A DNA stretch of 64,000 nt from Corylus avellana (GCF_901000735.1 NC_081541.1:27368258-27432257), one strand, 5' to 3'. Positions 32,894-44,363 are shown, counted from the first letter of the stretch. Program-made: numbers and translations. Notes: a model not told the origin generated them from the sequence alone.

Positions 32894-33191
32894 TAAAAAA
32901 TTGAGAATATGGTTAAACTTGCTACTTGTGTATCTTATTCATTCATAGGGTATTTATACAAGTGGTTTGAATATACAAAATGGAAAATAATAATACATAT
33001 TTAAATGTAGTTGATTTGTTCCCTTAGTGAGAGTAATAGCCGTTGGGTAGATGTGCTAGCCGTTTCCTGTGATTGAGTTTCCTTGTAGAGTTTGTTACCT
33101 TGTTGAGTGGGTAACCGTTACTGGAGTTTCCTTGTGTGGATTATTGTCTTGTGGATTGGTGTTGCATGGTTGACTCTGCAATGGTTCATTA
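32894..33191 (-). repeat. 5' LTR of the 28-33 kb Copia
   Basis: About 298 bp, nearly identical to 28283-28583. It is followed on the minus strand by the initiator-Met-type PBS. Confidence 0.9.
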
Positions 33192-33451
33192 AGGCAAAAA
33201 TCCAAAACCAGCAAGGGATGTCAAATAGAAGCGCCACAACGACCCACATATAATCTAAATAAAACTATTTGATTATCAAACATTCTCATGACAAAGATAA
33301 ACCACGATTTATTCTCTCATGTCACATTTTCGAAATATTATCAAATGTCAAGTAAGCTATTATGAACAATAACCAAAAGCCTTTGATCTCCATCAACACA
33401 AGTAAAGGGATTTGAAGTTGAATGATTTCTATTTGTGTGTTTCAATATATT

Positions 33452-34202
33452 GGGAAAAATACATTTTACACCCCAAAGTTTTACCATATTTTTACTTTTG
33501 TCTCAAATATTTTGGAAATGTACCCCAACAAAGTTTTCAAAATTCTCAATGTAACCCATTTGTTAGCCATTTCCGTATTCTTTGATGGAAATTGCTCACG
33601 TGCGTTTTTTCCATGAAAACTTTCAAAATAGCCTCGTGTACATGTGTTGAATTCTCAAAATGCCCCCATTAAAAAAAAATATATATATATATATTAATTA
33701 GAGGTGGCTCAATAACTCTGTTGGGCAAATGGAGGTGAAGGATTTGGGGATGGTTTTGACCGCCCACATTTGGCTCCTTAGGAGTGGCCAAACCACCCCA
33801 TGAGCCATTTAGGTGGCTAGCCACCCTCATTCCAGCCAGATGGAAGTGGCCGAGTCAATTCCAAAGGGTGGGTTGGTCTGCCACCCCCATTTGGTTCGTC
33901 GTGGGTAGCTCGGTACCCACATTCTGGCTAGATGAGGGTGGCTCAGTCACTGCCTTATGGCCAAAAGGGTGGTCGGCCACCTCCAATTGGCCATGGGGTG
34001 GCTGTAGCTGCCTCTTTGTTTTTGTTTTTGTTTTTTTTTTAGAAAAATGGGCACATTAATTTTTGTTAGAAAAGAATGAGTTTACTAATAGAGTAGTTAC
34101 ATTACAAATTTTAGAAACTTAGTTGGGGTATATTGCTAAATTTAAAACATTGAAAAAAAAAAAAAAAAGTGGTACAACTTGAGAGTAAAATTTATTTTTG
34201 GC
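33452..34202. mobile_element. MULE-like element with inverted ends and GGTGGC core
   Basis: The left end GGGAAAAATACATTTTAC and the reverse complement of the right end GCCAAAAATAAATTTTAC are inverted copies. They are followed by further paired words (TACCCCAAC.AAGTTT; AATGTAAC), giving arms of roughly 110 bp. The core 33700-34010 is a GGTGGC/CCACCC-rich tract like that of the 10.9-kb MULE. No convincing 9-bp duplication was found. No transposase is present. Confidence 0.55.
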
Positions 34203-34505
34203 AGAGATAAGCTATCGGCCTATGTCTTTCTACCAATTACAGTGGATAGTAGGACGTGCCAGCCACCAGGCAAGAGGATGGTAGTCATATGGCGGAGGCA
34301 ATCTGCTTGTACAATCCTAACTATGACCAAGCTCCTAGTCCTAGGTATGAGAATTGAAATCTTCAACCTTAAAACTAAGAATACCTTAGGTTAAACTTAT
34401 AGATAGTCTAAATATAACTAACATGAGCCAAAATCCGCCACCAACATATTGTATTAAGGTTATTTAAACCTACCATTTCACTATAGTGGTATGGGCAGCC
34501 ATTGT

Positions 34506-34538
<33 letters not shown>

Positions 34539-34735
34539 CTTTTTTTTTTGTGGTGGTTGGAATGGGGAATTGAGTGATGGAGTTTGGATTTGGAAGGAAT
34601 ATGCATGTGAGTGACGAGGGGTTGGAAACAAAAACTTATTTGAAATAGATAATATTTCCCACATATATAATGCAACATGTGTAGCCCTGGAGATTTCCCT
34701 ATTACACAAAAATTGAAAACTTTCAGCAACATAAA
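34203..34735. other. Intergenic DNA with a long T run
   Basis: A T run interrupted by one C spans about 34509-34549. No gene is supported. It lies 3' of the NLR pseudogene. Confidence 0.4.
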
Positions 34736-36823
34736 CTACAAATTAAGGCATGAACAAAAACCTATTTGAGATAGATAATATTTGGAGTGTTCCAATCCAT
34801 TGTTGGAGACAATTATAACATAATTATTTATAACGTGAAGAAAGTAGTGAACAAAGCATAACTCAAAGCACAGAAAAATAGCTACAAATGAGAGAGATAC
34901 CTTAACAAATAAAAACTTTTCCCCATCATTCTCGGCCATATTCTTGACCAATTTAGGGCATCTTGACAAGTCAACCCAAACAAGGCTTGACAAGTAACTT
35001 GTATTGGATTCAGATACTTGTGGAAATCTTTCAAATAAGATGCATACGACTGCATACACCTCTTTTACAGGTGGCGGAAGAATTTATTCAAGTTTCTTGC
35101 AATCCATCAATATAAGGTGCATCAATTCAATAAAACTTTTTGTGAATGTAGTGCTAACTAAATCATACCCAAATAGATCAAACTCCTCCAATTTGTAAGA
35201 ATAAGAATAATCAGCAATGCCTATATCTAATGGAGGCTGCAATGGAAACTCAGAAAGTTATGAACATTCATTGTAAAAAATGACTTGAAAATGCACAAAA
35301 TTTTTGCAGCCTTCTAAATTTAAATTTACAATCCCATTAAGATATTTTATGAATGTAGGTAGTTCTTTTACAGCAGTGTGTTGTAAGTTAATGAATCTTA
35401 AATCTACCATTTTAGGCCCAAATTCTGGTAATTTCTGAAGGTTTGAGCAACCTTTAAGGATATGAAATATTAAAGATGTCAACTCGAGAATTCTGGGCAA
35501 ATTCTTAAGTTGAGAGCATCCAGAAATTGTTAAATAAACATGTCAATTTAGAAACTCAACAGAATCATGAACCTCCACTAAATTTGTACACTTAACAAGA
35601 ATCAATTGCTGTAAACTTCGGCTCTTCAAAAGATCAGGAAATTTTGTTAATGATTGGCAATCAGAAAACTGCAAAATAGTCATGTGTGGAAATTCTGTAA
35701 AGAAAAAGAGGGAATAAATTGCATTGATGAAAGTTTGCAACATAATTTATAGGAAGAAATATTATAAATAAAAATTTCTACCTTTAATTTATCAATTTCC
35801 TTGAAGGGGCTATTACGCATCTCAAAAACGACAATTCTCACCTCGAAAATTGGATGGCAAAGTGTTATGATAATAAGTAGTAGGGGAATATTGTATGCAT
35901 TAGGAATCCAATTAGAATATGGAAAGGATTCCAGATTCATTGGTCAGCTATTTTAATAGCACTAGGTTTATCTTTAAGTCTTTTTATTTACTTACAGGAG
36001 TTATTCTCTAAAGAACCCAAATCCATCGGCCGCACTTCTTGAGACAAATCTACGAATATGCTTTCAACTACCATTCCATCTAAAGAACCCAAAGTTAACA
36101 GAGATTGGTAGACTGTTATATTCAGCATTTTACCGAGTACGTTTCATCTACTTAACATGCTCTAATTGAATTAAAATTTTATGGGTAGATAGAATATTAT
36201 TTGAAGAACATTTTGGATTTTCGTTTGACACATTTTGAGTTTGTTTGAATTAATTTCAATTCTGGTCCATAAACATTTCAAATCAAATTTAAGTTCTAAA
36301 CGTTTTTCATTTTACTCAAGATTTTTACCGTTTGTTCTACACACATGAAATGTGATTCTACATACTATAACTTTTAATGCTACTGATTATCCATCTGCAT
36401 AACGAAGTGCATGATTTGTGAGACTCAGAAAATCGTCAGGAGGATTGTATATGTCGCCAGGACAAACTAGCCACTAGTGTTAGCACTTCCTTGCACCACT
36501 TAACTTTCTCTTCATCTTTATGCTCGAACCTTTTTGCAACCTTGGAATGATCTACCATGTAAAATATTGGAATGATAGGTTGTCTATTTTTCTCCTTACA
36601 TTCCATAATCTTACAAAGTTCGTCTAAGCACCACTGGGATGATGCATAGTTTTTGGATAATATAACTAGGAAAATCCTACACTCTTCAATTCTCTCTATA
36701 AGTGTTGGTAAAATGATCTCAACGCATCTGAGGTCGTCATCTTTGTATGTAATAATTACCTTTCATTTTAGAGCTTCTCATCAATGGGCTGTAAAATTAT
36801 TGCCAGTATCTGGGCTTTTAAAG

Positions 36824-37141
36824 CTAAAAAATACATCGCAAGTACAAGGGTTGAAAATGAAAGGGCGAGAGAAGTGTGGAAATACATGGTAGATCGCCAT
36901 ATATCATCAATGTGTTACTCTCATCAATAGTTAAGAGACACCTATCCATAAGCTCATAGATACCAATTTGTGAGAATAAACTACACGCATCTAGTATTTT
37001 CATGACATAATACACGTGCTCCCGCTTGAAGAAACATGCAATATGTGGGACAAACGACTTTGTAAAGCCAAGCAAGTCACCATAGCTTATTTTTAATTTT
37101 GCATGAATATCTCTATCGAAACATGTTTCACAACGATTCAT
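36824..37141 (-). pseudogene. NLR ARC-domain unit 1
   Basis: Contains MNRCETCFDRDIHAKLKISY, then HIACFFKREH, DACSLFSQIGIYEL and CLLTIDE, matching the ARC2 and winged-helix part of TNL proteins. It lies immediately 5' of a TIR block (36440-36780) on the minus strand. Confidence 0.75.
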
Positions 37142-37457
37142 TGCAATTACCTATTTACCTACACCTTTACCAATTAAGGATGATCCTATAACTTCTAATG
37201 CTAATGGTAATCCATTAGCATAACAAAGTGCATGATTTGTGAGATTCAAATAATCGTCACCAGCTCGAAGATGCCACTAGGACAAACCAGCCACTAGTGT
37301 TAGGACTTCCTTGCACCTCTTAACCTTATCTTCATCTTTAAGTATTGGTGAAATGTTCTCATCGTTTATGAGGTTGTAATCTATGTATGTCATAATTCCT
37401 TTTCGTTTTAGAGCTTCGTATTAATGGGCCGTATAATTATTGCAAGTATCTAGGCCT

Positions 37458-37784
37458 CTAAAGCTCGAAAATATATCGCAAGTACAAGGGATGAAAAGAA
37501 AAGGGCAAGAGCGGTGTGGAAATCCATGGTAGATCATCATGTATGATCAATGTGTTATGCTCATCAATAGTTAGGAGACAACTATCGTTAAGCTCATAGA
37601 TACCAATTTTTGGGAATAAACCACACGCGTCTAGTATTTTCATGACATAATCCATGTGCTCCCGTTTGAAGAAACATGCAATATGTAGGAAAAAAGACTT
37701 TGTAAAGTCATGCAAGATTTTTTTTTTTTTTTTTTCCAGTTTTGCATGAATATCTTTATCAAAACATGTTTCGTAACGATTCAT
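37458..37784 (-). pseudogene. NLR ARC-domain unit 2
   Basis: Paralogue of the unit ending at 37141: MNRYETCFDKDIHAKLE, HIACFFKREH, DACGLFPKIGIYEL, CLLTIDE. A T run at about 37718-37735 replaces part of the KISYDDL motif. Confidence 0.75.
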
Positions 37785-38579
37785 TGCAATTATCCTTTTA
37801 TCTACACCTTTACTATTTAAAGATGATCTTATAACTTCTAATGCTAATGGTAAACCATCAGCTTAAAAAAGTGCGTGATTTGTGAGATTTAGATAATCGT
37901 CATCAAGCTCATAAATGTCACAGGGACAAACCAACCACTAATGTTAGGACTTTCTCCACTTCTTAAACTTATCTTCATCTTTATGCTTGAACCTTTTTGC
38001 AACCTTGGAATGATCTACCATGTAAAATATTGGAAGGACAAGTCGTCCATTTTTCTCCTTTCATTTCATAATCTTATGAAGTTCGTCCAAGTACCATTGG
38101 GATGAAGCATAGTTTTCAAATAATATAACTAGAGAAATCCTGCACTCTTCAATTCTCTGTATAAGTGTTTGTGAAATATTGTCACTGTTTTTGAGGTCTA
38201 TGTCATAATTTCCTTTCGTTTTAGAGCTTCATATTAATAGGCCGTACAATTGTTGCAAGTATCTGAGCCTCTAAAGCTAAAAACTACATCACAAATAAAC
38301 GAGTTGGAAAGAAAAGGATGAGAGCGGTGTGGAAATCCATGGTAGATCGTCATGTATGATCAATGTATTACGCTCATCAATAGTTAGGAGACACCTATCC
38401 ATAAGCTCATAACACTACAAAAAAAACAAGGTTTAGTAACGCTTGGAATAGAGGCGCTTTAATAAAACATCCCCTTATAGGGACGTTTTGTTGTGTAAAC
38501 GACATAAAATAAAATTAGCAACGCCTGCGCAGAAAAACCTCCCCTTAATTTGGGACATTCTAATTGGACATGCCCCAAT

Positions 38580-39030
38580 TTAGTTAATTAAGTGCGCTTG
38601 GCTGGCAAGCGCCCTTAATTCGGGACGCCTGCTATCTAGGCGCCCTTAGTTAGGGGCGCCTACCAGCTAGGCGCTCCTAATTAAGTGCGCCTGGCTGGCA
38701 AGCGCCCATAATTAAGGGCGCCCGGTTGGCAAGCGCCCCAAATTAAGGGCGCTTGGCTGGAAAGCGCCCTTAATTTCGGGACGCCTGCTATTCAGGCGCC
38801 CTTAATTAAGGGCGCCTGCCAGCTAGGCGCCCCTAATTAAGTGCGCCTGGATGGCAAGCGCCCCTAATTAAGGGCGCCTGGCTTGCAAGCGCTTTTAGTT
38901 CGGGACGCCTGCTATCCAAGCGCACTTAATTAAGGGTGCTTGCCATCTAGGCACCCTTAATTAGGGGCGTCTGTCGAGCGCCCTTAATTAGGGGCGTCTG
39001 CCAGCCAGGTGCACTTCATTAAGGGTGCCT
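38580..39030. repeat. Left subterminal hairpin array of the CACTA element
   Basis: About ten modules alternate GGGCGCNT, a 7-base loop such as GGCTGGC or GCCAGCT, then ANGCGCCC, joined by TTAATTAA-like spacers. Both the modules and the spacers are palindromic, so the whole zone is a chain of hairpins with a period near 43 bp. Confidence 0.85.
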
Positions 39031-40059
39031 ACAAGAATTAAATTATTATTGTGGCCTATCTCAATAATTTATGAATTAGTATTATTTTTGTTTTTATATC
39101 ACATAGATGAATTTTTAATCTGGACAACCACATTAACTGATTTTGCATTTATATATTTTTTAGTTTAAGTCTCTTTTAAATGTTTTTTAATTTTTAGTAT
39201 TTACTTTTTATTTTTATAAATAAATTTATAAGTGTTTTTTAATTTTAATATATTTATATTTTTTGTTTTTGCGAGTGGGAACTTAATTTTCCTTTTGATT
39301 CCTCAGCTCCCACTCTAAGACTTTATTTCTCCCTCAATATATATCGATCCATATCTCTCTCTGCGGCGCTAGTCGCTCCTCTCTCAATCTCGATTTTCCT
39401 ATCTCTCTCTCCGGCACCCCGTGACCCACACGGTTGGCCAACCCACCGGCCATCTTCTCCAGTCGAAACCGGCCTGCCTCTCTCTACGTTCATGTACTAG
39501 TGAGTCTCTCTCTGTCTCTGTTTTTCTTTGTATCTGCTGTCTCTTTAAGTTGCCGATTTGGGATTCTAATAGTCAGATTTTTTATGTATTATGATTTTTA
39601 TGAGAATTAGGGATTTTAAATTCAACAAAGTTTTCTCTACTTTTAGGGTGTAGTTGGTTTGTTGAATGCAACAATCACAATTTTGAAGAATCTCTGTGGT
39701 TGTCCTGGAGTGTTCTTTCGAATTTAATTCAATTTTGATTTCACTATGCAGTTCGTTCATATTAACATTTAGTACTGAATTATTATTGCAAAATTAAGTG
39801 GATCGGAATACCTGTTTTTTTTTTTTAAAAAAAAAAAAATTATTGTTTTTCCTTATCCTTTATTAGCATGTTCCTTTGTTTTTCCTCTTCATCGGTAGTG
39901 CCAGAATAGTCTGCTCTACTATCCAAAATTACTCGTCGAGATTGGTGCCTTTTTTTAAATTTTAATTGTCTTATGTAAGTTCTTTGGAAAAGTTGTATAT
40001 ATACCATTGTGGAAGAAACATGATGATCTTCTGGAGTCCGGAATATACCTTAATTAGGG

Positions 40060-40175
40060 GTGCACTTGCCAGCCAGGCAACGTTAATTAAGGGCGCCTAG
40101 CTGGAAGGCGCCCTTAATTAATGGCGTCTGCTATCCAAGCGCAGTTAATTAAGGGCGTTTGGATAGCAGGCGCAT
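40060..40175. repeat. Internal hairpin cluster of the CACTA element
   Basis: Three further GGGCGC modules joined by TTAATTAA (e.g. GGGCGCCTAGCTGGAAGGCG), the same type as the left array. Confidence 0.75.
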
Positions 40176-40485
40176 CGAAATTATTTTTAGTTATATAGGG
40201 GAATTAGTTGCTCAAACATTAAGTTATATAAAAATAACTTAAACACAATAAATGATAAAAGATAAAGGAAGAACAACATAAAATTTGAATTCTAATGTTG
40301 GCTTATCTTTTATCCTTTAATGTTGGCTTATATAACTTTAACACAATAAAAATTATTTTATGTTGTTCTTCTTCTATCTTTTATCCATTTATAGGGGAAC
40401 TAGCTGCTCAAACACAATTCATTACTATTGACTTAAGAACATATATATGATTGCATAATATACATTTGTATCTATTTATATATAG

Positions 40486-40705
40486 GTGAGAATGAATTAA
40501 CAAATGAAGATGAGCATGCAGCTGATGCAGAAGGCGACCATTGTGGATCATCACAAAGTATGTGTAGATCTTCATATCTTAGTCAATTGTAATATAATCT
40601 AATTATATATAGGTTTGAACTTTCAAAATAGTTAGATATAGGTTTGTAACTTAATATATATATATATATATATTTTTGGTTTTATGATTTGCAGGTAATC
40701 GTTAA
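40486..40705 (+). CDS. Two terminal exon-like pieces inside the CACTA element
   Basis: Exon 40486-40557 follows a TATATAG acceptor, reads ENELTNEDEHAADAEGDHCG and ends at a GTATGT donor. The next piece starts at 40695 after TTTGCAG. Joining them gives SSQSNR and then a TAA stop at 40703-40705, in frame across the splice. Upstream, 39300-39540 is TC-rich like a 5' UTR. It is probably the tail of an element-encoded or captured gene; the start was not found. Confidence 0.4.
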
Positions 40706-41189
40706 GTGACGTACGTATACTTGACCTGTTAGGTTGGGTACGTATTTGACGCCAAATGCTAAGCGAACTCGTTGATATATTTTATTTCATATGTAATATA
40801 CAATTTTTGTGAACTCTTTTAAGAGGTGGTACACCGTACACTTTGTGTTTATGATATCGTTTTGGATATTTTATTTCCTATGTATGGTACAATTTTTGTT
40901 AACTCTTTAAGATGTGAGACGTACACTTTGTGTTTATGATATCATCATTTTGGATTTAAATGTCTTATGAGATATGAGATTGTATATATGGATTAGATAT
41001 GTATTGTGAGATTTATATGTATAAGATTGTATGAGATTGATGAATGGAGAAAATATTTATGGATTAATCCAATATTTATGGAGAAAATGCGCAATACAAT
41101 ATTGTATTGCGTATTGTATATCAGGAGAAAATAAAAATATACATGGATTGCATGGGAAAAATATTTTCTCTATATATTAATTATTGGAG

Positions 41190-41625
41190 GCGCTTCGCAG
41201 CGTGGAAGTGCTCCCATATAGAAATAGGGGCCTCTTATACGCAAACGCCCCCATTATGAAAGGGGGCGCTTGCCCACCTGAGCGCCCCCTTTTTAGAATG
41301 AGGGCGCTTCCTAGGTAAACGTTCCCTTTTAAAAAAGGAGGCGCTTCCTAGGCAAGCGCCCCATTTAAAAAAGGGGGCGCTTCCTAGGCAAGTGAACCCT
41401 TTTAAAAAATGGGGTGCTTGCCTAGGAAGCGTCCTTATTCTAAAAAGGGAGCGCTTGCCCTTATTCTAAAAAGGGGGCGCTTGCCTAGGAAGCGCCCCCA
41501 TTTAATAAAGGGGGCGTTTGCCTAGGAAGCGTCCCAATTAAAAAAAGGGGGCGTTTTTCACAACTAAGCGCCCCCTTTTAAAAAAGGTGGCGCTTTGTTC
41601 CAAACGTCCTCTTTTCGAGGCATTT
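41190..41625. repeat. Right subterminal hairpin array of the CACTA element
   Basis: About ten modules of GGGGGCGCTT, loop GCCTAGG, AAGCGCCCCC, joined by TTTTAAAAAA-like spacers. It is related in design to the left array but has a different loop and spacer. Confidence 0.85.
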
Positions 41626-42085
41626 TTTCGTAAAAAAATGTCTCAATCTTAAATTCTAGTCACCATAAAAACCGACGTGTCCCAAGTGCCCCTAATCAAG
41701 CGTTGCGAAATCAATAGGGACATTTTTTTAGCCAAAAATGCCCTAAATAACCATGTTGCTAAACCTTATTTTTTTTGTGGTGTAAATACCAATTTTTGGG
41801 AATAAGCCACATGCATCTAGTATTTTTATGACATAATCCACGAGCTTCCCTTTGAAGAAACATGCAATATGTAGGAAAAACGCATTTGTAAAGTCATGCA
41901 AGTTATCATAACTTATTTTTAGTTTTGCATGAATATCTTTATCTAAACATGTTTTGTAACGATTCATTGCAATTGCCTATTTATTTACAGCTTTACCATT
42001 TAAAGATGATCTTATAACTTCTAATGCTAATGGTAATCCATCAGCATAACAAAGTGCATGATTTTTGAGACTCAGATAATGGTCA

Positions 42086-42400
42086 TCAAGCTCGTAGATG
42101 CCACAAGGACAAATTAGCCACTAATGTTTGGACTTTCTTGCACTTCTTAACCTTATCTTCATCTTTATGCTCGAAGCTTTTTGCAATCTTGGAATGATCT
42201 ACCATGTAAAATATTGGAATGACAAGTTGTCTATTTTTCTCCTTACATTTCATAATCTTATGAAGTTTGTCCAAGCACCATTGGGATGAAGCATAGTTTT
42301 CAGATAATATAACTAGGGAAGTCCTGCACTCTTCAATTCTCTGTATAAGTGTTGGTGAAATATTCTCACCATTTCTGACGTCGTAATCTATGTATGACAT
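42086..42400 (-). pseudogene. NLR TIR-domain fragment
   Basis: The best preserved TIR block: YIDYDVRNGENISPTL, then RIEECRTSLVILSENYASS and WCLDKLHKIMKC, then VIPIFYMVDHSKIAKSFEH. These match the alpha-B to beta-D region of plant TIR domains. The TIR N-terminus is missing. On the minus strand it runs directly into NHALCYADGLPLALEV, with no P-loop between. Confidence 0.78.
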
Positions 42401-42900
42401 AATTCCCTTTCGTTTTAGAGCTTCATATCAATGGGTCGTACAATTATTGCAAGTATCTGAGCCTCTAAAGTTCAAAAATACATCGCAAATAAGAGGGTTG
42501 GAAAGAAAAGGGTGAGAACGGTATATAAATCCATGGTAGATCACCATGTATCACCAATGTATTACGCTCATCAATAGTTAGGTAACACCTATCCATAAGC
42601 TCATAAATACCAATTTTTGGAATAAACCAACTCGTCTAGTATTTTCATGAAATAGTCCACGTGCTCCCCTACGAAGAAATATGCAATATGTAGGAAAAAC
42701 GTCTTTATAAAGTCATGCAAGTCATCATAACTTATTTTCAATTTTGCATGAATATCTTTATAAAACCATGTTTCAGAACGATTCATTGTACTTACCTATT
42801 TATCTACACATTTACCATTTAAATATGATCCTATAACTTCTAATGGTAATGGTAATGGTAATCCATCAACATAACGAAGTGCATGATTTGTGAGACTCAA

Positions 42901-43495
42901 ATAATCATAATCAGGCTCATAGATGCCACCCGTACAAACGAGCCACTAGTGCTAGGACTTACTTCTACCTCTTTTCATTGAAGCCTAAGTGGCCTAAAAG
43001 TCACCAAACGAAACTAGTGATGTACCCATGGAAAAGACTTGTGTTTATATTTTATTACGTAATGCTATTACTTTTGGGTTTACCTTAGGTACTGTAGCTG
43101 ACATGGATTAATGTAGTATAAAGTTTTAAAAAAATTTGTATTGAAAGGTGAAAAAAAAAATTGTTTTGTAATAATTTTTTTATTTGAATTGTAATAAAAA
43201 GTGAATGATGTGTCATAAAAAAATAAAAATTGATTTTTGGGGGAAAAGTTACCGAACGAACTCTTTATTTAGTCACTTTTCCTTGCATTAGATTCTTGAT
43301 ATGCTCAAAGAATTTGGAGATGTATTACTACAACTTGCTATTAATTTTACACACTTATTGGTGGGGCTTCTATATTGCAGTACACAAATATTAGTGCGAG
43401 AGATCTTGGCCTTCCATTTGACAGCAACAAGTTCATGCATAAAGCCACATAGCCCTTCTTGTCTCTATTTCTGATTGGCCTTTGCTTTTAGGTGT
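42901..43495. other. Intergenic DNA before the hAT element
   Basis: The NLR similarity fades here. A single exon-like piece at 43381-43452 follows a TATATTGCAG acceptor and reads DLGLPFDSNKFMHKAT with a TAG stop. I do not recognise it and no other exon is apparent. Confidence 0.3.
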
Positions 43496-43989
43496 CTGAA
43501 AATTAGGGCTGTAAATGAGTCAAGCCGAGTCCAGCTTTGCCAATACTGGGTCGGCTCATTACAGAGGGCAAATAATCGAGCCGGTCTCGAGCTTGAGCCG
43601 AGTTAGAAAACCATTGCACGAACTCGGCTCATTGGACAACTACATTGGCTCAGGATCGAGCTTGGGCTCACTAGAATGAAAAATTCGAGCCGAGTCGAGT
43701 ACTCGAGTGGCTCGACTCGGCTCGAGCTCGAAAATTAGAAGCTGATTTTTTTCCCCTTTTTTTAGCCTGAGCCCAAGCCTGAGCCCGGTTAACGGGCCAC
43801 ACGAGCCTTAAATGTGTGGCTCGGCCCGTTTAAGGCTCATTTAATGGTTAAAAAAAAAAAGTAAAAATTAAAATCACTAAAAAGTCTAATTCAGTGAAGA
43901 AAAACACTACATTCATCATAAAAATTTAATATAATTGTATGATTGTATCAACATCAGCAAACAGCCATGTGACAAACTACAAGCAAATA

Positions 43990-44285
43990 AATGAACATAT
44001 AAATATAATAGAGATTACAAGCAAATTGAAAATAAACCATAAACAGGGATTGCAAGCAAACTCAAAATAAACCTATAATAGAGATTACAAGGAAACTCAA
44101 AATGAACCAATAATAGATATTACAAGCAAACTTAGTGAACCTATCATAGAAATTACAAGCAAAGTGAAAATGAATCAATAACAGAGATTACAAGTAAACT
44201 CAAAATGAACCTATAATAGAGATTACAAGCAAACTCAAAATGAACCTATAATAAAGATTACAAGAAATTCAAAATGAACATAAAT
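43990..44285. repeat. Short-period tandem repeat in the hAT
   Basis: About seven diverged copies of a unit of roughly 35-45 bp containing AGAGATTACAAGCAAACTC and AAAATGAACCTATAAT. Confidence 0.7.
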
Positions 44286-44363
44286 AGCAAGATTACTTAA
44301 CACAAAATACATCAATTTTGGTTCCCACTTGCAGTTGCCACAAACTGGCTCTCTGAGTCTCTA

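Larger units (their letters stand above)
28283..33191 (-). mobile_element. Copia LTR retrotransposon with TA...TA LTR ends
   Basis: A 4.9-kb element on the minus strand with 5-bp target duplications AGGCA at 28278-28282 and 33192-33196. The LTRs are 28283-28583 and 32894-33191 and are nearly identical, so the insertion is fairly recent. On the minus strand each LTR starts TAATGAACC and ends TTTA. The PBS TGGTATCAGAGCAG directly follows the 5' LTR (plus-strand 32880-32893), and a purine tract GCGGGGGCA directly precedes the 3' LTR, which confirms the unusual ends. It carries gag, protease, integrase, reverse transcriptase and RNase H in Copia order, with several frame breaks. Confidence 0.92.
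38413..41782. mobile_element. CACTA DNA transposon (3.37 kb) inside the NLR pseudogene
   Basis: The left end CACTACAAAAAAAACAAGG and the reverse complement of the right end CACCACAAAAAAAATAAGG form the terminal repeats, with inner matches GTTTAGTAAC/GTTTAGCAAC. The 3-bp target duplication TAA lies at 38410-38412 and 41783-41785. Removing the element restores the ARC sequence GCTCATAAATACC seen intact in the paralogous unit at 42599-42611. Subterminal zones are filled with GGGCGC hairpins. No TNP2 transposase was found; only two small exon-like pieces lie near 40.5-40.7 kb, so it is probably non-autonomous. Confidence 0.93.
34900..42900 (-). pseudogene. TIR-NLR disease-resistance pseudogene with tandem TIR-ARC units
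   Basis: Minus-strand remains of a TNL immune receptor in N-to-C order. Between 42.9 and 36.4 kb are four to five tandem units pairing a TIR piece (ERIEECR.SLVILSENYASSQWCLD) with an ARC piece (YADGLPLALEV, then IHAKLKISYDDLHDF, HIACFFKGEH and DACGLFPKIGIYEL). The ARC block recurs with starts at 42786, 41967, 37784 and 37141. TIR blocks are at 42086-42400, about 37950-38260, about 37330-37430 (short) and about 36440-36780. The P-loop, kinase-2 and RNBS region between TIR and GLPL is absent in every unit. Leucine-rich repeats follow at 34900-35940 (NLQKLPEFG, LNLEGCKNFVHF, LTKFPDLLKSRSLQQL). Many stops are present, and a CACTA element splits one ARC block. Confidence 0.82.

Noticed and set aside
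33443..34211. 9-bp target duplication for the MULE-like element
   Set aside because: The flanks CAATATATT and AGAGATAAG do not match, so the borders are only approximate.
34509..34549. Poly-T tract as the tail of a retroposed gene
   Set aside because: No gene-like sequence or target duplication was found beside it.
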